A stretch of DNA of 64,000 bases from Sphingomonas gilva (GTDB lineage Bacteria > Pseudomonadota > Alphaproteobacteria > Sphingomonadales > Sphingomonadaceae): contig NZ_QWLV01000003.1 in NCBI RefSeq assembly GCF_003515075.1, forward strand, positions 245,774-309,773, given 5' to 3'. Numbering within the stretch: position 1 is the first letter of the stretch; each line of letters starts with the position of its first letter. Both the position numbers and the translations under genes were made by a program. Positions 33,340 through 43,220 of this stretch are shown piece after piece. The notes under the pieces were generated by a model. It was given only the letters and a program-made list of their open reading frames with translations, was not told the DNA's origin and did not search any database.

Positions 33340-33981
33340 CTATGGCCGCAATCCCCGCGCCAGCAGGTCGTTGGCGATCGCCGCGACCTCGCGCGGGTTG
33401 GATTCGCGGTCCCACAGCCCGAAACGCAGGCCGAGGAACACGTTCATCCCGCCGATCGCCCAGGCGTGGATCTCGCCGACATCGGCGCGGATCTCGCCGC
33501 GCGCCGCGCCCGCCTTCAGCCGCTGGTGGATGCGCTCGACGGTGGTCGTGTAATGATGGCGGTAGCTCTCATAGTCGACGAACTCGGATTCATCGATAAT
33601 CCGGTAGATCTCCTTGTGCTCGCGGACGAACTCGAGGAACGATTCGAGGCCGATCCGCTCCGCCGCGATGCCGTCGGGCGCGGCCTGCACCAGTGGGGTG
33701 ACATGATCGCGCAGCTGCGTCGACATGTCGCGGACGAGCGCGCGGAACACCGCGTCCTTCGAATCGAAATAGGTGTAGAAGCTGCCCAGCGCGACGCCCG
33801 CGCGGGTCGTGATCCCGCTGATCGAGCTTTCGTGGAACCCCTTTTCGCCGAACTCCACCGCCGCCGCGTCGAGGATCGCGCGCAGCGTCTTGCGCCCGCG
33901 CGCGGTGCGGGGGGACTTGCCCTCGCTCGCGCCGTCCTCGTCGCTCGCATTTGTGGCGGATCGGTCACGCGCCACGGCCAT
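33340..33981 (-). CDS. TetR-family transcriptional regulator
   Basis: About 213 residues. The N-terminal helix-turn-helix domain spans about residues 25-75 (RKTLRAILDAAAVEFGEKGF, SISGITTRAGVALGSFYTYF, DSKDAVFRALVRDM); the C-terminal ligand domain is helical and not recognisable to a specific class. The gene is divergent from a TonB-dependent receptor gene, and a perfect 8-bp inverted repeat (34002-34023) lies in the shared region, so it probably controls that receptor and the following MFS transporter. ATG at 33981 gives MAVARD; an ATG at 34020 would put the operator inside the gene. Confidence 0.88.
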   Translation of the reverse strand: MAVARDRSATNASDEDGASEGKSPRTARGRKTLRAILDAAAVEFGEKGFHESSISGITTRAGVALGSFYTYFDSKDAVFRALVRDMSTQLRDHVTPLVQAAPDGIAAERIGLESFLEFVREHKEIYRIIDESEFVDYESYRHHYTTTVERIHQRLKAGAARGEIRADVGEIHAWAIGGMNVFLGLRFGLWDRESNPREVAAIANDLLARGLRP

Positions 33982-34001
33982 TTTCGTCTCCCCCAAATCC
34001 C

Positions 34002-34023
34002 AAGTTGAATCCTGGTTCAACTT
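34002..34023. promoter_or_regulatory. Candidate TetR operator
   Basis: AAGTTGAA, six bases TCCTGG, then TTCAACTT make a perfect inverted repeat of two 8-bp arms between the tetR and TonB-receptor starts. Its size and position fit a TetR dimer site. A second weaker dyad (TTGCAACCGG with CCGGTGCAA) lies at about 34029-34052. The call is an inference from symmetry and context. Confidence 0.6.
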
Positions 34024-34090
34024 TCAGTATTGCAACCGGGCATCCGGTGCAACCCGCCAAGAGGTTGTGGCACCCAAGGGGAGGAACACA

Positions 34091-36511
34091 ATGGCTTCAC
34101 GCACGTCCGTTTCCGCACGCGTCCTGATTCGCGCCGGCGTCGCCGCGATGGCGCTCACCGCCGCGCCCGGTCTCGCGCAGGAGGCCGTATCCGCGGAAGG
34201 AGAACCGGTCGCGCAGGAGCAGGCCGCCGGGGACGGCGACATCGTCGTCACCGCCCGCCGCCGCGAGGAGAATCTGCTCGACGTGCCGATCGCGGTCACC
34301 GCCTATTCGGGCGAGGCGCTGGAGAATGCGGGCGCGATCGACATCACCGATATTTCGGACACCACGCCCAATGTCACGCTCGAGAATTCGCGCGCGACCA
34401 ATTCGACGCTCAGCGCCTTCATCCGCGGCGTCGGCCAGCAGGATCCGGTCGGCGGGTTCGAGGCGGGCGTCGGCATCTATCTCGACGATGTCTATCTCAA
34501 CCGGCCGCAGGCCGCCGTGCTCGACATCTACGACGTCGAGCGGATCGAGATCCTGCGCGGGCCGCAGGGCACGCTCTACGGCCGCAACACCATCGGCGGC
34601 GCGGTCAAGTACGTCACCCGCCGTCTGCCAGACGAGTTCGAGCTCAAGCTGCGCGCGACCTATGGCAGCTACGACCAGGCCGACGGCGTCGTCAGCCTGA
34701 GCGCGCCGATCGGCGACATGTTCAGGGTCGGCGTGTCGGGCGCGCGCCTCAGCCGCGGCGGCTTCGGCGACAACGTCAATCTCGGCATCGAGAACTACAA
34801 CAAGGACGTATGGGCCGGCCGCGGCTCGCTCGAGTTCGAAACGCCCGACGAGCGGCTCTTCATCCGCATCGCTGGCGACTACACCAAGGACGAATCGAAC
34901 CCGCGCAACGGCCACCGGCTGATCCCCGGCTTCTTCTCGGGCGCGCCGGTGCTCGACGATGTCTACGACACCCGCGCCGGGTTGACCGTCCCCGCGCAGG
35001 ATATCGAGGCCTACGGCCTGATGATGAACATCACCGCCGAGCTGTCGGACAATTTCACGCTGCGCAGCATCAGCGCCTGGCGCGAGGACAAGAGCTTCGT
35101 GCCGATCGATTTCGACGCGCTGCCGACGATCGACGTCGACGTGCCCGGCCTCTATTTCAACGATCAGGTCAGCCAGGAATTCCAGCTGCTCTATGAAAGC
35201 GACCGGCTGCAGGGCCTGCTCGGCTTCTACTATCTCGAAGCCAACGCGCTGACCCAGTTCGACGTGCTGCTCGCGACGACGGGGCCGCTGATCGGCCTGC
35301 CCGAAAGCGAGGGCTTCGGCCAGTTCACCTCGGGCGACGTCAACACCGACACCTGGTCGGTGTTCGGCGACTTCACCTTCGACGTGACCGATTGGCTGAG
35401 CGTGTCGGCCGGCGGCCGCTACACGCGCGACAACCGCCGGTCGGTGATCTTCAAGGCCAACCGCACCGGCTTCGCCTCCCCGCCCTTCGGCGGCGACGCG
35501 ATCGATCTGGGCGCGCCGATCACCGATTTCCGGGGAGAGGCCAGCTTCGACAAGTTCACCCCGCGCGCTTCGGTCTCGATCAAGCCGACCGAAGACCTGA
35601 TGGTCTATGCGTCCTATTCTAAGGGCTTCAAGGGCGGCGGCTTCGATCCGCGCGGCAGCGCCAACGTCACCCCCAATACCGATGGCGTAGCCGGCCCGCC
35701 GACCTATGCCGAAATCTACGATTTCTTCCTGTTCGAACCCGAAGAGGTCGACAGCTATGAAGTCGGCGTCAAGGGATCGCTGTTCGACCGCGCCTTCACC
35801 TATGCGCTGACCGGCTTCTATGCCGATTACACCAATGTCCAGATCCCGGGTTCGGTCGGCATCGACGCCAATAACGACGGCGTGTTCGAAGGCTTTGCCG
35901 GCGTCACCACCAATGCCGGCAAGGCGCGCTTCAAGGGCGTCGAAGCCGAGCTGTTCGCACGGCTGGCGCGTGGTTTCGCCGGCGCCGGATCGCAGGTGAC
36001 GCTGGCCGGCACGCTCGGCTATATCGATGCCGAATACCTCGAATATAGCGTCATCATCGGCCCGCCGGGAGAGGGCGTCCCAACCAATGTCGCGCCGTTC
36101 CGCGGCATCCAGAACACGCCTGAGTTCACCGCTTCCGGAACCCTCGGCGCCACGCTCCCGCTCGGCGACGGCGATCTGACGCCCAACGTCACCGTGTCGC
36201 ACCGTTCGAGCACGCAGCAGTTCGAGATCGCCAATCCCTATCTCGATCAGCCGGCCTATACGCTGGTCGATGCGGGGATCACCTATCGCTGGGCGGAAGA
36301 CCGTTTCTCGATCGGCCTTTACGGCAAGAACCTGACCGACGAGCGCTACATCACCTCGGGCTATCCGTTCATCGCGACCAACCCGACCACCGGCGTTCCC
36401 GTGCTCACCCCCGCCGGCGATCCGATCCCGGCGCTGGGCCGCGAAGGCGTCCTCACCGCCTTTTACGGCAATCCCCGTCAGGTGTTCGTCACCCTCGGCG
36501 CAAAATTCTAA
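34091..36511 (+). CDS. TonB-dependent outer-membrane receptor
   Basis: An 806-residue receptor. After a signal peptide (LIRAGVAAMALTAAPGLAQE) comes the TonB-box-like GDIVVTARRREENL, the plug (VERIEILRGPQGTLYGRNTI, GGAVKYVTRRLPDEF) and a 22-strand type barrel ending GNPRQVFVTLGAKF with terminal phenylalanine. This is the FyuA/pesticin-like form abundant in sphingomonads for iron chelates, sugars, aromatic or terpenoid compounds; the substrate cannot be read from sequence. GGGGAGGAACACA precedes the ATG. The MFS transporter that follows and the divergent TetR regulator make a transport cluster. Confidence 0.93.
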   Translation: MASRTSVSARVLIRAGVAAMALTAAPGLAQEAVSAEGEPVAQEQAAGDGDIVVTARRREENLLDVPIAVTAYSGEALENAGAIDITDISDTTPNVTLENSRATNSTLSAFIRGVGQQDPVGGFEAGVGIYLDDVYLNRPQAAVLDIYDVERIEILRGPQGTLYGRNTIGGAVKYVTRRLPDEFELKLRATYGSYDQADGVVSLSAPIGDMFRVGVSGARLSRGGFGDNVNLGIENYNKDVWAGRGSLEFETPDERLFIRIAGDYTKDESNPRNGHRLIPGFFSGAPVLDDVYDTRAGLTVPAQDIEAYGLMMNITAELSDNFTLRSISAWREDKSFVPIDFDALPTIDVDVPGLYFNDQVSQEFQLLYESDRLQGLLGFYYLEANALTQFDVLLATTGPLIGLPESEGFGQFTSGDVNTDTWSVFGDFTFDVTDWLSVSAGGRYTRDNRRSVIFKANRTGFASPPFGGDAIDLGAPITDFRGEASFDKFTPRASVSIKPTEDLMVYASYSKGFKGGGFDPRGSANVTPNTDGVAGPPTYAEIYDFFLFEPEEVDSYEVGVKGSLFDRAFTYALTGFYADYTNVQIPGSVGIDANNDGVFEGFAGVTTNAGKARFKGVEAELFARLARGFAGAGSQVTLAGTLGYIDAEYLEYSVIIGPPGEGVPTNVAPFRGIQNTPEFTASGTLGATLPLGDGDLTPNVTVSHRSSTQQFEIANPYLDQPAYTLVDAGITYRWAEDRFSIGLYGKNLTDERYITSGYPFIATNPTTGVPVLTPAGDPIPALGREGVLTAFYGNPRQVFVTLGAKF

Positions 36512-36518
36512 GGGGGCG

Positions 36519-36551
36519 GCGCGCCCGCCGCGGTTGACGCGGCGGGCGCGC
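36519..36551 (+). terminator. GC-rich hairpin after the TonB-dependent receptor
   Basis: GCGCGCCCGCCGCG (36519-36532), a 5-base loop, and CGCGGCGGGCGCGC (36538-36551) pair perfectly over 14 bp directly after the receptor stop. No run of T follows, so it may be an attenuator or mRNA 3'-end stabiliser between the receptor and the MFS gene. Confidence 0.6.
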
Positions 36552-36591
36552 TCGTGTCCCTCTTGCGCATGAGAAAAATGGGGGGAGCCCG

Positions 36592-37854
36592 ATGACCGGC
36601 GACACGACCAAACGCTTCAGCCCCGGCGTCGTGCTGGCGATGCTGCTCCTCGTCTACACCTTCAACTTCCTCGACCGGCAGATCCTCGGGATCCTCGCCC
36701 AGCCGATCAAGGAGGATTTGGGCCTCAGCGATACCGAGCTGGGGCTGTTGGGCGGCCTCGCCTTCGCCATGCTCTATTCGACGCTCGCAGTCCCCTTCGC
36801 GCTCGTCGCCGATCGCACCAGCCGCAGCTGGGTGATCACCATCGCGCTCACCGTCTGGAGCGGCTTCACCGCCCTGTGCGGGCTCGCCACCGGCTTCTGG
36901 CAGCTGTTCCTGTTCCGCCTGGGCGTAGGCGTGGGCGAGGCCGGCGGCGTCGCCCCCTCCTATGCGCTGATCGCCGATTATTTCCCGGCTGCCAAGCGCG
37001 CCCGCGCGCTCGCAATCTATTCGATGGGCATCCCGATCGGCCTTGCGCTCGGCGCGCTGCTCGGCGGATACATCGCGCAGAATGTCGATTGGCGGATGGC
37101 GTTCATCACCGTCGGCCTGGCCGGCGTCGTCATCGCGCCCTTCTTCAAATATGTCGTGCGCGATCTGCCGCGCGCGCCCGCGACCGACGCCGCACCGCAG
37201 GCGCCGGTCAGCCAGGTGTTCGGCATCTTGGCGAAAAAGCCGAGCTTCTGGCTGCTGGCCTTCGGTGCGGGGATGAGCTCGCTGTGCGGCTACGGCCTCG
37301 CCTTCTGGGTGCCCTCGGTGCTGATCCGCAGCTTCGGCTTCGATCTCGTCGGGGTCGGCCAGTTCGCCGGATCGCTGCTGCTGATCGGCGGCACGGCGGG
37401 CGTCTTCCTCGGCGGCTGGCTCGCGGACCGGATGGGCGGACGCGACCGCGGCAACTACGCCAAGCTGCCGGCCTATGCCTGGCTGCTGACCGCACCTTTG
37501 TTCGCCGCCGGTCTGCTCTCCACCTCGCCGACGCTCGCCTGGCTGCTGCTGCTCGCTCCGCACGGGCTCAACATCCTGTGGCTGGGGCCGATCACCACCG
37601 CCGTCCAGCACCTCGTGCCGCCGCACATGCGCGCGACCGCCTCGGCGAGCTTCCTCCTCATCAACAACCTGATCGGCCTCGGCCTCGGAACGGTGGTGAT
37701 GGGCGCGTTGTCCGACGCGATGACCGCAGCCTATGGCGACGAGGCGCTGCGCTACGCGACGGTGCTCTGCCTCGGCTTCTACCTCATCGCCGCCGCGCTC
37801 GCGCTGCTCGCGGTCAGGCCGCTGCGGCGCGACTGGATCGAGGGTTCGACCTAA
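36592..37854 (+). CDS. MFS transporter (Spinster-like)
   Basis: A 420-residue, 12-helix major facilitator. The start VVLAMLLLVYTFNFLDRQIL, the motif A-like LAVPFALVADRTSRSWVIT and RLGVGVGEAGGVAPSYALIA are typical of the spinster-homologue group common in sphingomonads, often next to receptors and catabolic genes for hydrophobic or aromatic compounds. The gene follows the receptor by 80 bases across a strong hairpin, so its level may be lower than that of the receptor. The substrate is not known. GGGGGGAGCCCG precedes the ATG. Confidence 0.9.
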   Translation: MTGDTTKRFSPGVVLAMLLLVYTFNFLDRQILGILAQPIKEDLGLSDTELGLLGGLAFAMLYSTLAVPFALVADRTSRSWVITIALTVWSGFTALCGLATGFWQLFLFRLGVGVGEAGGVAPSYALIADYFPAAKRARALAIYSMGIPIGLALGALLGGYIAQNVDWRMAFITVGLAGVVIAPFFKYVVRDLPRAPATDAAPQAPVSQVFGILAKKPSFWLLAFGAGMSSLCGYGLAFWVPSVLIRSFGFDLVGVGQFAGSLLLIGGTAGVFLGGWLADRMGGRDRGNYAKLPAYAWLLTAPLFAAGLLSTSPTLAWLLLLAPHGLNILWLGPITTAVQHLVPPHMRATASASFLLINNLIGLGLGTVVMGALSDAMTAAYGDEALRYATVLCLGFYLIAAALALLAVRPLRRDWIEGST

Positions 37855-37862
37855 CCAAACCC

Positions 37863-37958
37863 GCCGTCGCCCCTGCGAAGGCAGGGGCCGCAGTCGGCAA
37901 ATGCTGTAGTGGGATGTGCCACAAACGCGGCGGCCCCTGCCTGCGCAGGGGCGACGGA
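37863..37958. repeat. REP/MITE-like palindromic unit, family 1 (full copy)
   Basis: Ends CGTCGCCCCTGCGAAGGCAG and CCCCTGCCTGCGCAGGGGCG, centre with TCGGCAAATGCTGTAGTGGG and ATGTGCCACAAAC. It aligns along its full length with 6319-6412. It separates the convergent MFS and prfC genes. Confidence 0.82.
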
Positions 37959-37970
37959 CATGGTTAGCCT

Positions 37971-39536
37971 TCAGCGCTCCCGCGTCGCGCTGAACCGGAT
38001 GTCGGGATTGCGCTCGGTGACGTAACCCACGTCCCACAGGCTCTTGGCCATCCACACCGGGTTGCCGTCACGGTCCTTGGCGAGCGCGCCGCGGTTGATG
38101 CTGGCGAACGCCGCCATCGCCTCGGCCGTGCCCGAAATCCACCGCGCGGTCTCGAACGGGGCGGCCTCCAGCGCGGCGTCCACCTTGTATTCGACCTCGA
38201 GCCGGGAAAGCAGCACCTCCAGCTGCAGCTGGCCGACCACGCCGATGATCCAGTTCGAACCGATCTCGGGGTAGAACACCTGCGTCACCCCCTCCTCGGC
38301 CATGTCATCGAGCGCCTTCCTCAGCTGCTTGGTCTTGGTCGGGTCCTTCAGCACGACGCGGCGCAGGATCTCGGGCGCGAAATTGGGCAGGCCGGTGAAG
38401 CGCACGCCGGGCTTCTCGGCCAGCGTATCGCCGACCCTCAATGTGCCGTGGTTGGGGATGCCGATGATGTCGCCCGGCTCGGCGGTATCCGCCAGCTCGC
38501 GTTCGCGCGCGAAGAACAGGATGGGCGAATGCACCGCGATCGGCTTGCCGCTGCCCGACGGCGTCAGCTTCATGCCGCGCCTGAACGTGCCCGAGCACAG
38601 CCGCATGAACGCGATGCGGTCGCGGTGGTTGGGGTCCATGTTGGCCTGAACCTTGAAGATGAAGCCGGTGACGTCGTCCGCCATCGGCTCGACCGGCGCG
38701 GGCTCGGCCGGCTGCGGGCGCGGCCCCGGCGCATGGGTGCCGAGCGCCTCGATCAGCTCGCGCACGCCGAACCCCTTCAGCGCCGATCCGAAATAGACCG
38801 GCGTCATGTCGCCCGCGCGATAGGCCTCCAGGTCGAACGCGGCATAACCGCCCTGCGCCAGCTCGGCCTCCTCGCGCAGCAACGCCGCGCCTTGGGGCGA
38901 AAGCGCCGTATCCAGCACCGCGTCGTCCAGCCCGGTGGTCTCGACCACATCGCCCTCGAATGCGCGACTGTCGCCGGTCGGGCGCATCAGCCTGCCGGTC
39001 TCGAAGGCGTAGATGCCCTCGAACTGCCCGCCCATACCGACCGGCCAGCTCATCGGCACCACGTCCAGCGCCAGCGCATCGGCCACCTCGTCGAGCAGCG
39101 CGAACGGATCGCGCCCCTCGCGGTCGACCTTGTTGACGAAGGTGATGATGGGGACGTTCCTCAACCGGCAGACCTCGAACAGCTTGCGCGTCTGCGGCTC
39201 GATCCCCTTGGCCGCGTCGATCACCATCACCGCGGAGTCCACCGCGGTCAGCGTGCGATAGGTGTCCTCGCTGAAATCCTCGTGCCCCGGCGTGTCGAGC
39301 AGGTTGAACACCAGCCCGCCGCGCTCGAAGGTCATCACAGAGCTGGTGACCGAAATCCCGCGCTGCTGCTCGATCTTCATCCAGTCCGATCGCGCGCGCC
39401 GGTTCGCCCCGCGCGCCTTGACCTCGCCGGCGAGATGGATCGCGCCGCCTTCCAGCAGCAGCTTTTCGGTCAGCGTCGTCTTGCCCGCATCGGGATGCGA
39501 GATGATCGCGAAGGTGCGGCGATTGGATTGGGTCAT
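37971..39536 (-). CDS. prfC: Peptide chain release factor 3
   Basis: A 521-residue GTPase that recycles RF1/RF2 from the ribosome after termination. G1 is SHPDAGKTT, followed by the RF3 insertion (KARGANRRARSDWMKIEQQR, GISVTSSVMTF), G3 DTPGHEDFSEDTYRTL, and G4 NKVD. The middle and C-terminal domains have GVVGQLQLEVLLSRLEVEYK and the end RNPDIRFSATRER. The start ATG at 39536 overlaps the stop of the aldose epimerase gene (ATGA on the minus strand). The length and motifs are standard. Confidence 0.94.
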   Translation of the reverse strand: MTQSNRRTFAIISHPDAGKTTLTEKLLLEGGAIHLAGEVKARGANRRARSDWMKIEQQRGISVTSSVMTFERGGLVFNLLDTPGHEDFSEDTYRTLTAVDSAVMVIDAAKGIEPQTRKLFEVCRLRNVPIITFVNKVDREGRDPFALLDEVADALALDVVPMSWPVGMGGQFEGIYAFETGRLMRPTGDSRAFEGDVVETTGLDDAVLDTALSPQGAALLREEAELAQGGYAAFDLEAYRAGDMTPVYFGSALKGFGVRELIEALGTHAPGPRPQPAEPAPVEPMADDVTGFIFKVQANMDPNHRDRIAFMRLCSGTFRRGMKLTPSGSGKPIAVHSPILFFARERELADTAEPGDIIGIPNHGTLRVGDTLAEKPGVRFTGLPNFAPEILRRVVLKDPTKTKQLRKALDDMAEEGVTQVFYPEIGSNWIIGVVGQLQLEVLLSRLEVEYKVDAALEAAPFETARWISGTAEAMAAFASINRGALAKDRDGNPVWMAKSLWDVGYVTERNPDIRFSATRER

Positions 39537-40438
39537 GCGGGAATCAGGGTCACATTCATGCGGAATTGGCGGGTGTCGCCGGGCTGTAGCTGCATCACGC
39601 CGGGCTTGTCGCGGAAATCGCCGGTGAAGCCCGCCGGATCGGCATGGCCGGCCCAGGGCTCGACGCAGATGTAGCGCGCGCCCGGCTTGGTCCAGATGCC
39701 CAGTGAGGGGGTGTCGGGAAAGGCGATGTCGAGCCGCGGCCCGTCGCTCGCGCCATAGCTCAGCCGCCGACTGCGAATGGCGTCCCACACCAGGGCGTCA
39801 TCGGTGAACAGATCGTCGGCCAGACGAAGCACGCGACCCTCCACCGGGTTTTCGCGCGGCGCATCGCCGATCAGCCCGTCGGGTGTGATCGACCTGAGCG
39901 CATCGGGCTCGTCCTCCTCGAAGACGATCCGGTGATCCGCCCGGCCGCGCCCATAGGGCAGCGGCCAGGCGAAGGCGGGGTGATAGCCGAAGCTGAAGGG
40001 CAGCGCCCGGTCGCCGGTGTTGGCGACCGTCGCGGCCATCCCGAGCGTCGCGCCCTCGACCGCGAACGCCATGTCGAGCCGGAAGGCGAAGGGATAGCTC
40101 GCCGCACTCACCGCATCGTCGGTCAGGCGGAAGCGCGCCGCGCTTCCCCCCGCCTCCACCAGATCGAACATGGAGGTCCGCGCGAACCCATGCTTGGCCA
40201 TCGCCAACTCGACGCCGTCCAGCCGATAGCGACCTTCGACCAGCCCGCCCACCACCGGGAACAGCAGCGGCGCGCGCCCGGTCCAGAACGCCGGATCGGC
40301 ATCGGTCATCAACTCGCGCCCCTCCGCGTCGCGCAGGGAAGACAGCTCAGCACCAAGCGGGTTGATCGCCGCCGTCAACGCGCCCGACGAAATCTCGGTC
40401 CAATCGCTCCTCGCTGACTCCTGTAAGGACGACGGCAT
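39533..40438 (-). CDS. Aldose 1-epimerase family protein (LacX-like)
   Basis: A 301-residue beta-sandwich protein of the galactose mutarotase-like superfamily. PLGAELSSLRDAEGRELMTD, PLLFPVVGGLVEGRYRLDGV, KHGFARTSMFDL, FSFGYHPAFAWPLPYGRG (with the YHPAF histidine) and the late ARYICVEPWAGHADP segment match the LacX-type group, which may act on phosphosugars or other hexoses. The stop overlaps the prfC start; its own start is 3 bases before the stop of the hypothetical gene upstream. Confidence 0.87.
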   Translation of the reverse strand: MPSSLQESARSDWTEISSGALTAAINPLGAELSSLRDAEGRELMTDADPAFWTGRAPLLFPVVGGLVEGRYRLDGVELAMAKHGFARTSMFDLVEAGGSAARFRLTDDAVSAASYPFAFRLDMAFAVEGATLGMAATVANTGDRALPFSFGYHPAFAWPLPYGRGRADHRIVFEEDEPDALRSITPDGLIGDAPRENPVEGRVLRLADDLFTDDALVWDAIRSRRLSYGASDGPRLDIAFPDTPSLGIWTKPGARYICVEPWAGHADPAGFTGDFRDKPGVMQLQPGDTRQFRMNVTLIPA

Positions 40439-40441
40439 ATT

Positions 40442-40855
40442 TCAGTCGTCTTCTTTGAAACTGCGCGGTTCGGCGAGATGCCAAACCGTGCCGTCATAGC
40501 GGTCTTCGAGCGTATCGAACTGGACGAGCGTCCCGGCCGGGCAGCCGAGCTCGGGCAGATGCGCCCGTAATACGGTCCGCGCGCCATCGATATCGGTCGC
40601 TTCGATATCGAGCACGGTGAACAGCACCTCGCGCTCGCCATTTTCGTCCTCGGCGTCGAACAGCGTGCCGCCGCCATCGGCACAGCCGACCCCAGCCAGC
40701 CGCAACTCGGCATCGAGCATCGCGCCATAACGATAGTGACGCTCGAACGGGTCGATATCCTCGAACAGCAGCACCGCCATATAGGTGCCGCCGACCGGCT
40801 CCTCCATCATCGGCGCGGTATCGGCGAGAATGCGTTCGATGGCGGGATCAACCAC
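40442..40855 (-). CDS. Hypothetical acidic protein
   Basis: A 137-residue strongly acidic protein that I do not recognise as a family. It starts [20 protein letters not shown] and has predicted beta-alpha segments (TYMAVLLFEDIDPFERHYRY, GGGTLFDAEDENGEREVLFT, DIEATDIDGARTVLRAHLPE). No signal peptide, membrane segment or cysteine pair stands out. Its start overlaps the pheT stop by 8 bases and its stop lies 3 bases before the epimerase, so it belongs to the pheST operon by layout. No function is proposed. Confidence 0.7.
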   Translation of the reverse strand: MVDPAIERILADTAPMMEEPVGGTYMAVLLFEDIDPFERHYRYGAMLDAELRLAGVGCADGGGTLFDAEDENGEREVLFTVLDIEATDIDGARTVLRAHLPELGCPAGTLVQFDTLEDRYDGTVWHLAEPRSFKEDD

Positions 40856-43220
40856 GCAGCGTCGCGTCCAGCTTACTGGCGGCTGCGACCACCTTGTCGG
40901 CGATGGCCTTCAGCTCGGCCTCGGTGAAGCTCTTGTCGCCCGGCTGCAGGACGATCTCGACCGCCATCGATTTCTCGCCGTCGCGCTCGAACAGGTCGAA
41001 CAGCCGCGCCTCGACGATCGCGGCCTTGTCCGCGCCCTTGGCCGCGCGAACCAGCGCGTCGGCGGTGAGATCGGCGGGGACGAGGAAGGCGAAGTCGCGC
41101 CGCACCGCCTGCAATGCGGGCGGGGTGTAGTGGGCGCGCATGAAGCCCGATGCCCGTTTCGCCGGGATCGCGTCGAGATAGAGTTCGCCCGCGACGACGG
41201 TTTCACCGTCGAGGTCGAACGCCTTGAGGGTCGCCGGGTGCACCGCGCCGAACGTCGCGAGGACGGTTTTCGGCCCCAGCCGCAATGTGCCTGACTGGCC
41301 GGGGTGCCAAGTTGCTCCCGCCTCGCCCATCACCTGGAGATTCTCGACCGGCGCACCCGCCTCGGCGAGCAGCGCCAGCGCTTCCGCCTTGGCGTCGAAC
41401 GCGTCGAACGCCTTGGCTTTGCCGCCGGCCCAGCCGCGTGGAACCTTGTCGCCCGCCAGCACGAAGCTGAGGGTCGCGCGCTCGTCATCGGCCAGATAGC
41501 GCCGCCCGACTTCGAACAGCCGCACGCTCTGGCTCCCGCGCGCGATGTTGCGCCGCGCGGCCGAGAGCAGCCCCGGCAGCAGCGAGGGCCGCATCACCTT
41601 CATGTCCTCGCTGATCGGGTTGGCCAGTGTCCACGCCCCGCCGCCGAACGCCGCGGCTTCGGCCTCGGAGATGAAGCTCCACGTCACCGCCTCTGAAAGC
41701 CCGCGCGCGGCGGCGGCGCGGCGCACCTTGCGCTCCAGCTTCTGCGCCGGGGTGGCGGTGGGGACCGCGACGCCCTCGGCGCGCGGCAGCGGTGTCGAAG
41801 GCACCTTGTCGATGCCCTCGATGCGGATGACTTCCTCGACCAGATCGGCCGGCCCGTCGATATCGCGGCGCCAGCTGGGCGGCGTCACCGTCCAGTCGGC
41901 GGAGACCGAAAAGCCCAGGCTTTCGAGGATGGCGCGCTGGCGATCCGCCGGCACGTCCAGCCCGCCCAGCGCGGCGGCGCGCGCGGGGTCGTAGGCGATC
42001 TTCGGCATCGCCACCGGCGGCTCGCCCGAACGCGTCACGCCGCTCGCCGTCCCGCCGCAATGCTCGACCACCAGCCAGGTCGCGATGGCGAGGCCCTCGT
42101 CCAGGAACGCGGGATCGACCCCGCGCTCGAACCGCTGGCGCGCGTCGCTGGTCAGGTTGAGCGCCTGCCCGGTGCGGGCGATATGCCCGGGATCGAAATA
42201 GGCGCATTCGATGACGACGTCGGTCGTCGCCTCGCTCACGCCCGAATCCTCGCCGCCCATGATGCCGCCGATATCGTGCACCTGCGCGTCGTCGGCGATC
42301 ACCGTCATGCCCTCGTCGAGCGTATAGGTCTTGCCATTGAGCGCCAGCACCTGCTCGCCCGCCTTCGCCTTGCGCGCCACCAGCCCGCCCTTGAGCTTGG
42401 CCTTGTCATAGACGTGCAGCGGCCGGCCGAGGTCGAGCATCACGAAATTGGTGATGTCGACCAGCGCCGAGATCGGCTTCTGCCCGATCGCCGTCAGGCT
42501 GCGCTTCATCCACGGCGGCGCGGTGCCGTTGGCGACGCCGCGCACCTCCTGGCCGAAGAATGCCGGGCAGCCTTCGGGGTCGTGGGTAGCGACATTCGGG
42601 CCGGAGCCGACCTGCGGCACCGGATCGGCCGGCATGCGATAGACCTCGGCGAGTGGCCTGAGCGTCCCCAGCCCCGCCGCCGCGAGATCGCGCGCGATGC
42701 CGCGCACGCCCATGCAATCCTGCCGGTTGGGGGTGACGGCGACGTCGATCACCGGATCGTCGAGGCCCGCATAGGCCGGATAGCTCGTGCCCACCGGCGC
42801 GTCCTCGGGCAGCTCGATGATGCCGTCATGCTCGTCGCCAAGCTCCAGCTCGCGCACCGAGCACATCATGCCGTTCGACTGCACGCCGCGGATCTCGGCG
42901 ACCTTCAGCGTGATCCCGCTGCCGGGCACATAGGCGCCGGGCGCGCCGAACACGCCGAGCATCCCCGCGCGCGCATTGGGTGCGCCGCAGACGACCTGCA
43001 TCGGGCCCTGTCCGGCGTCGACCGACAGCACCTGCAATTTGTCCGCCTGCGGATGCCGTTCGGCGGTCAGCACCTTGGCGACGGTGAAGGCAGCCAGCTT
43101 CTCGCCCGGATTCTCGACGCCCTCGACCTCCAGCCCGATCCGCGTCAGCGCGAGGACGATCTCGTCGAGCGACGCCTGCGTGTCGAGATGCTCCTTGAGC
43201 CAGCCAAGCGTGAATTTCAT
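40848..43220 (-). CDS. pheT: Phenylalanine-tRNA ligase beta subunit
   Basis: A 790-residue beta subunit of the heterotetrameric PheRS. It begins [20 protein letters not shown], followed by a tRNA-binding OB-fold ([20 protein letters not shown]), the B3/B4 editing domain ([16 protein letters not shown] region), B5, a catalytic-like domain ([20 protein letters not shown]) and the C-terminal ferredoxin-fold FDX-ACB anticodon domain ([20 protein letters not shown]). ATG at 43220 overlaps the pheS stop (ATGA). The overlap and order pheS-pheT are standard. Confidence 0.95.
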   Translation of the reverse strand: MKFTLGWLKEHLDTQASLDEIVLALTRIGLEVEGVENPGEKLAAFTVAKVLTAERHPQADKLQVLSVDAGQGPMQVVCGAPNARAGMLGVFGAPGAYVPGSGITLKVAEIRGVQSNGMMCSVRELELGDEHDGIIELPEDAPVGTSYPAYAGLDDPVIDVAVTPNRQDCMGVRGIARDLAAAGLGTLRPLAEVYRMPADPVPQVGSGPNVATHDPEGCPAFFGQEVRGVANGTAPPWMKRSLTAIGQKPISALVDITNFVMLDLGRPLHVYDKAKLKGGLVARKAKAGEQVLALNGKTYTLDEGMTVIADDAQVHDIGGIMGGEDSGVSEATTDVVIECAYFDPGHIARTGQALNLTSDARQRFERGVDPAFLDEGLAIATWLVVEHCGGTASGVTRSGEPPVAMPKIAYDPARAAALGGLDVPADRQRAILESLGFSVSADWTVTPPSWRRDIDGPADLVEEVIRIEGIDKVPSTPLPRAEGVAVPTATPAQKLERKVRRAAAARGLSEAVTWSFISEAEAAAFGGGAWTLANPISEDMKVMRPSLLPGLLSAARRNIARGSQSVRLFEVGRRYLADDERATLSFVLAGDKVPRGWAGGKAKAFDAFDAKAEALALLAEAGAPVENLQVMGEAGATWHPGQSGTLRLGPKTVLATFGAVHPATLKAFDLDGETVVAGELYLDAIPAKRASGFMRAHYTPPALQAVRRDFAFLVPADLTADALVRAAKGADKAAIVEARLFDLFERDGEKSMAVEIVLQPGDKSFTEAELKAIADKVVAAASKLDATLRG

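Noticed and set aside
34097..36202. A 701-codon minus-strand frame inside the TonB-dependent receptor
   Set aside because: Composition-driven antisense frame without recognisable domains.
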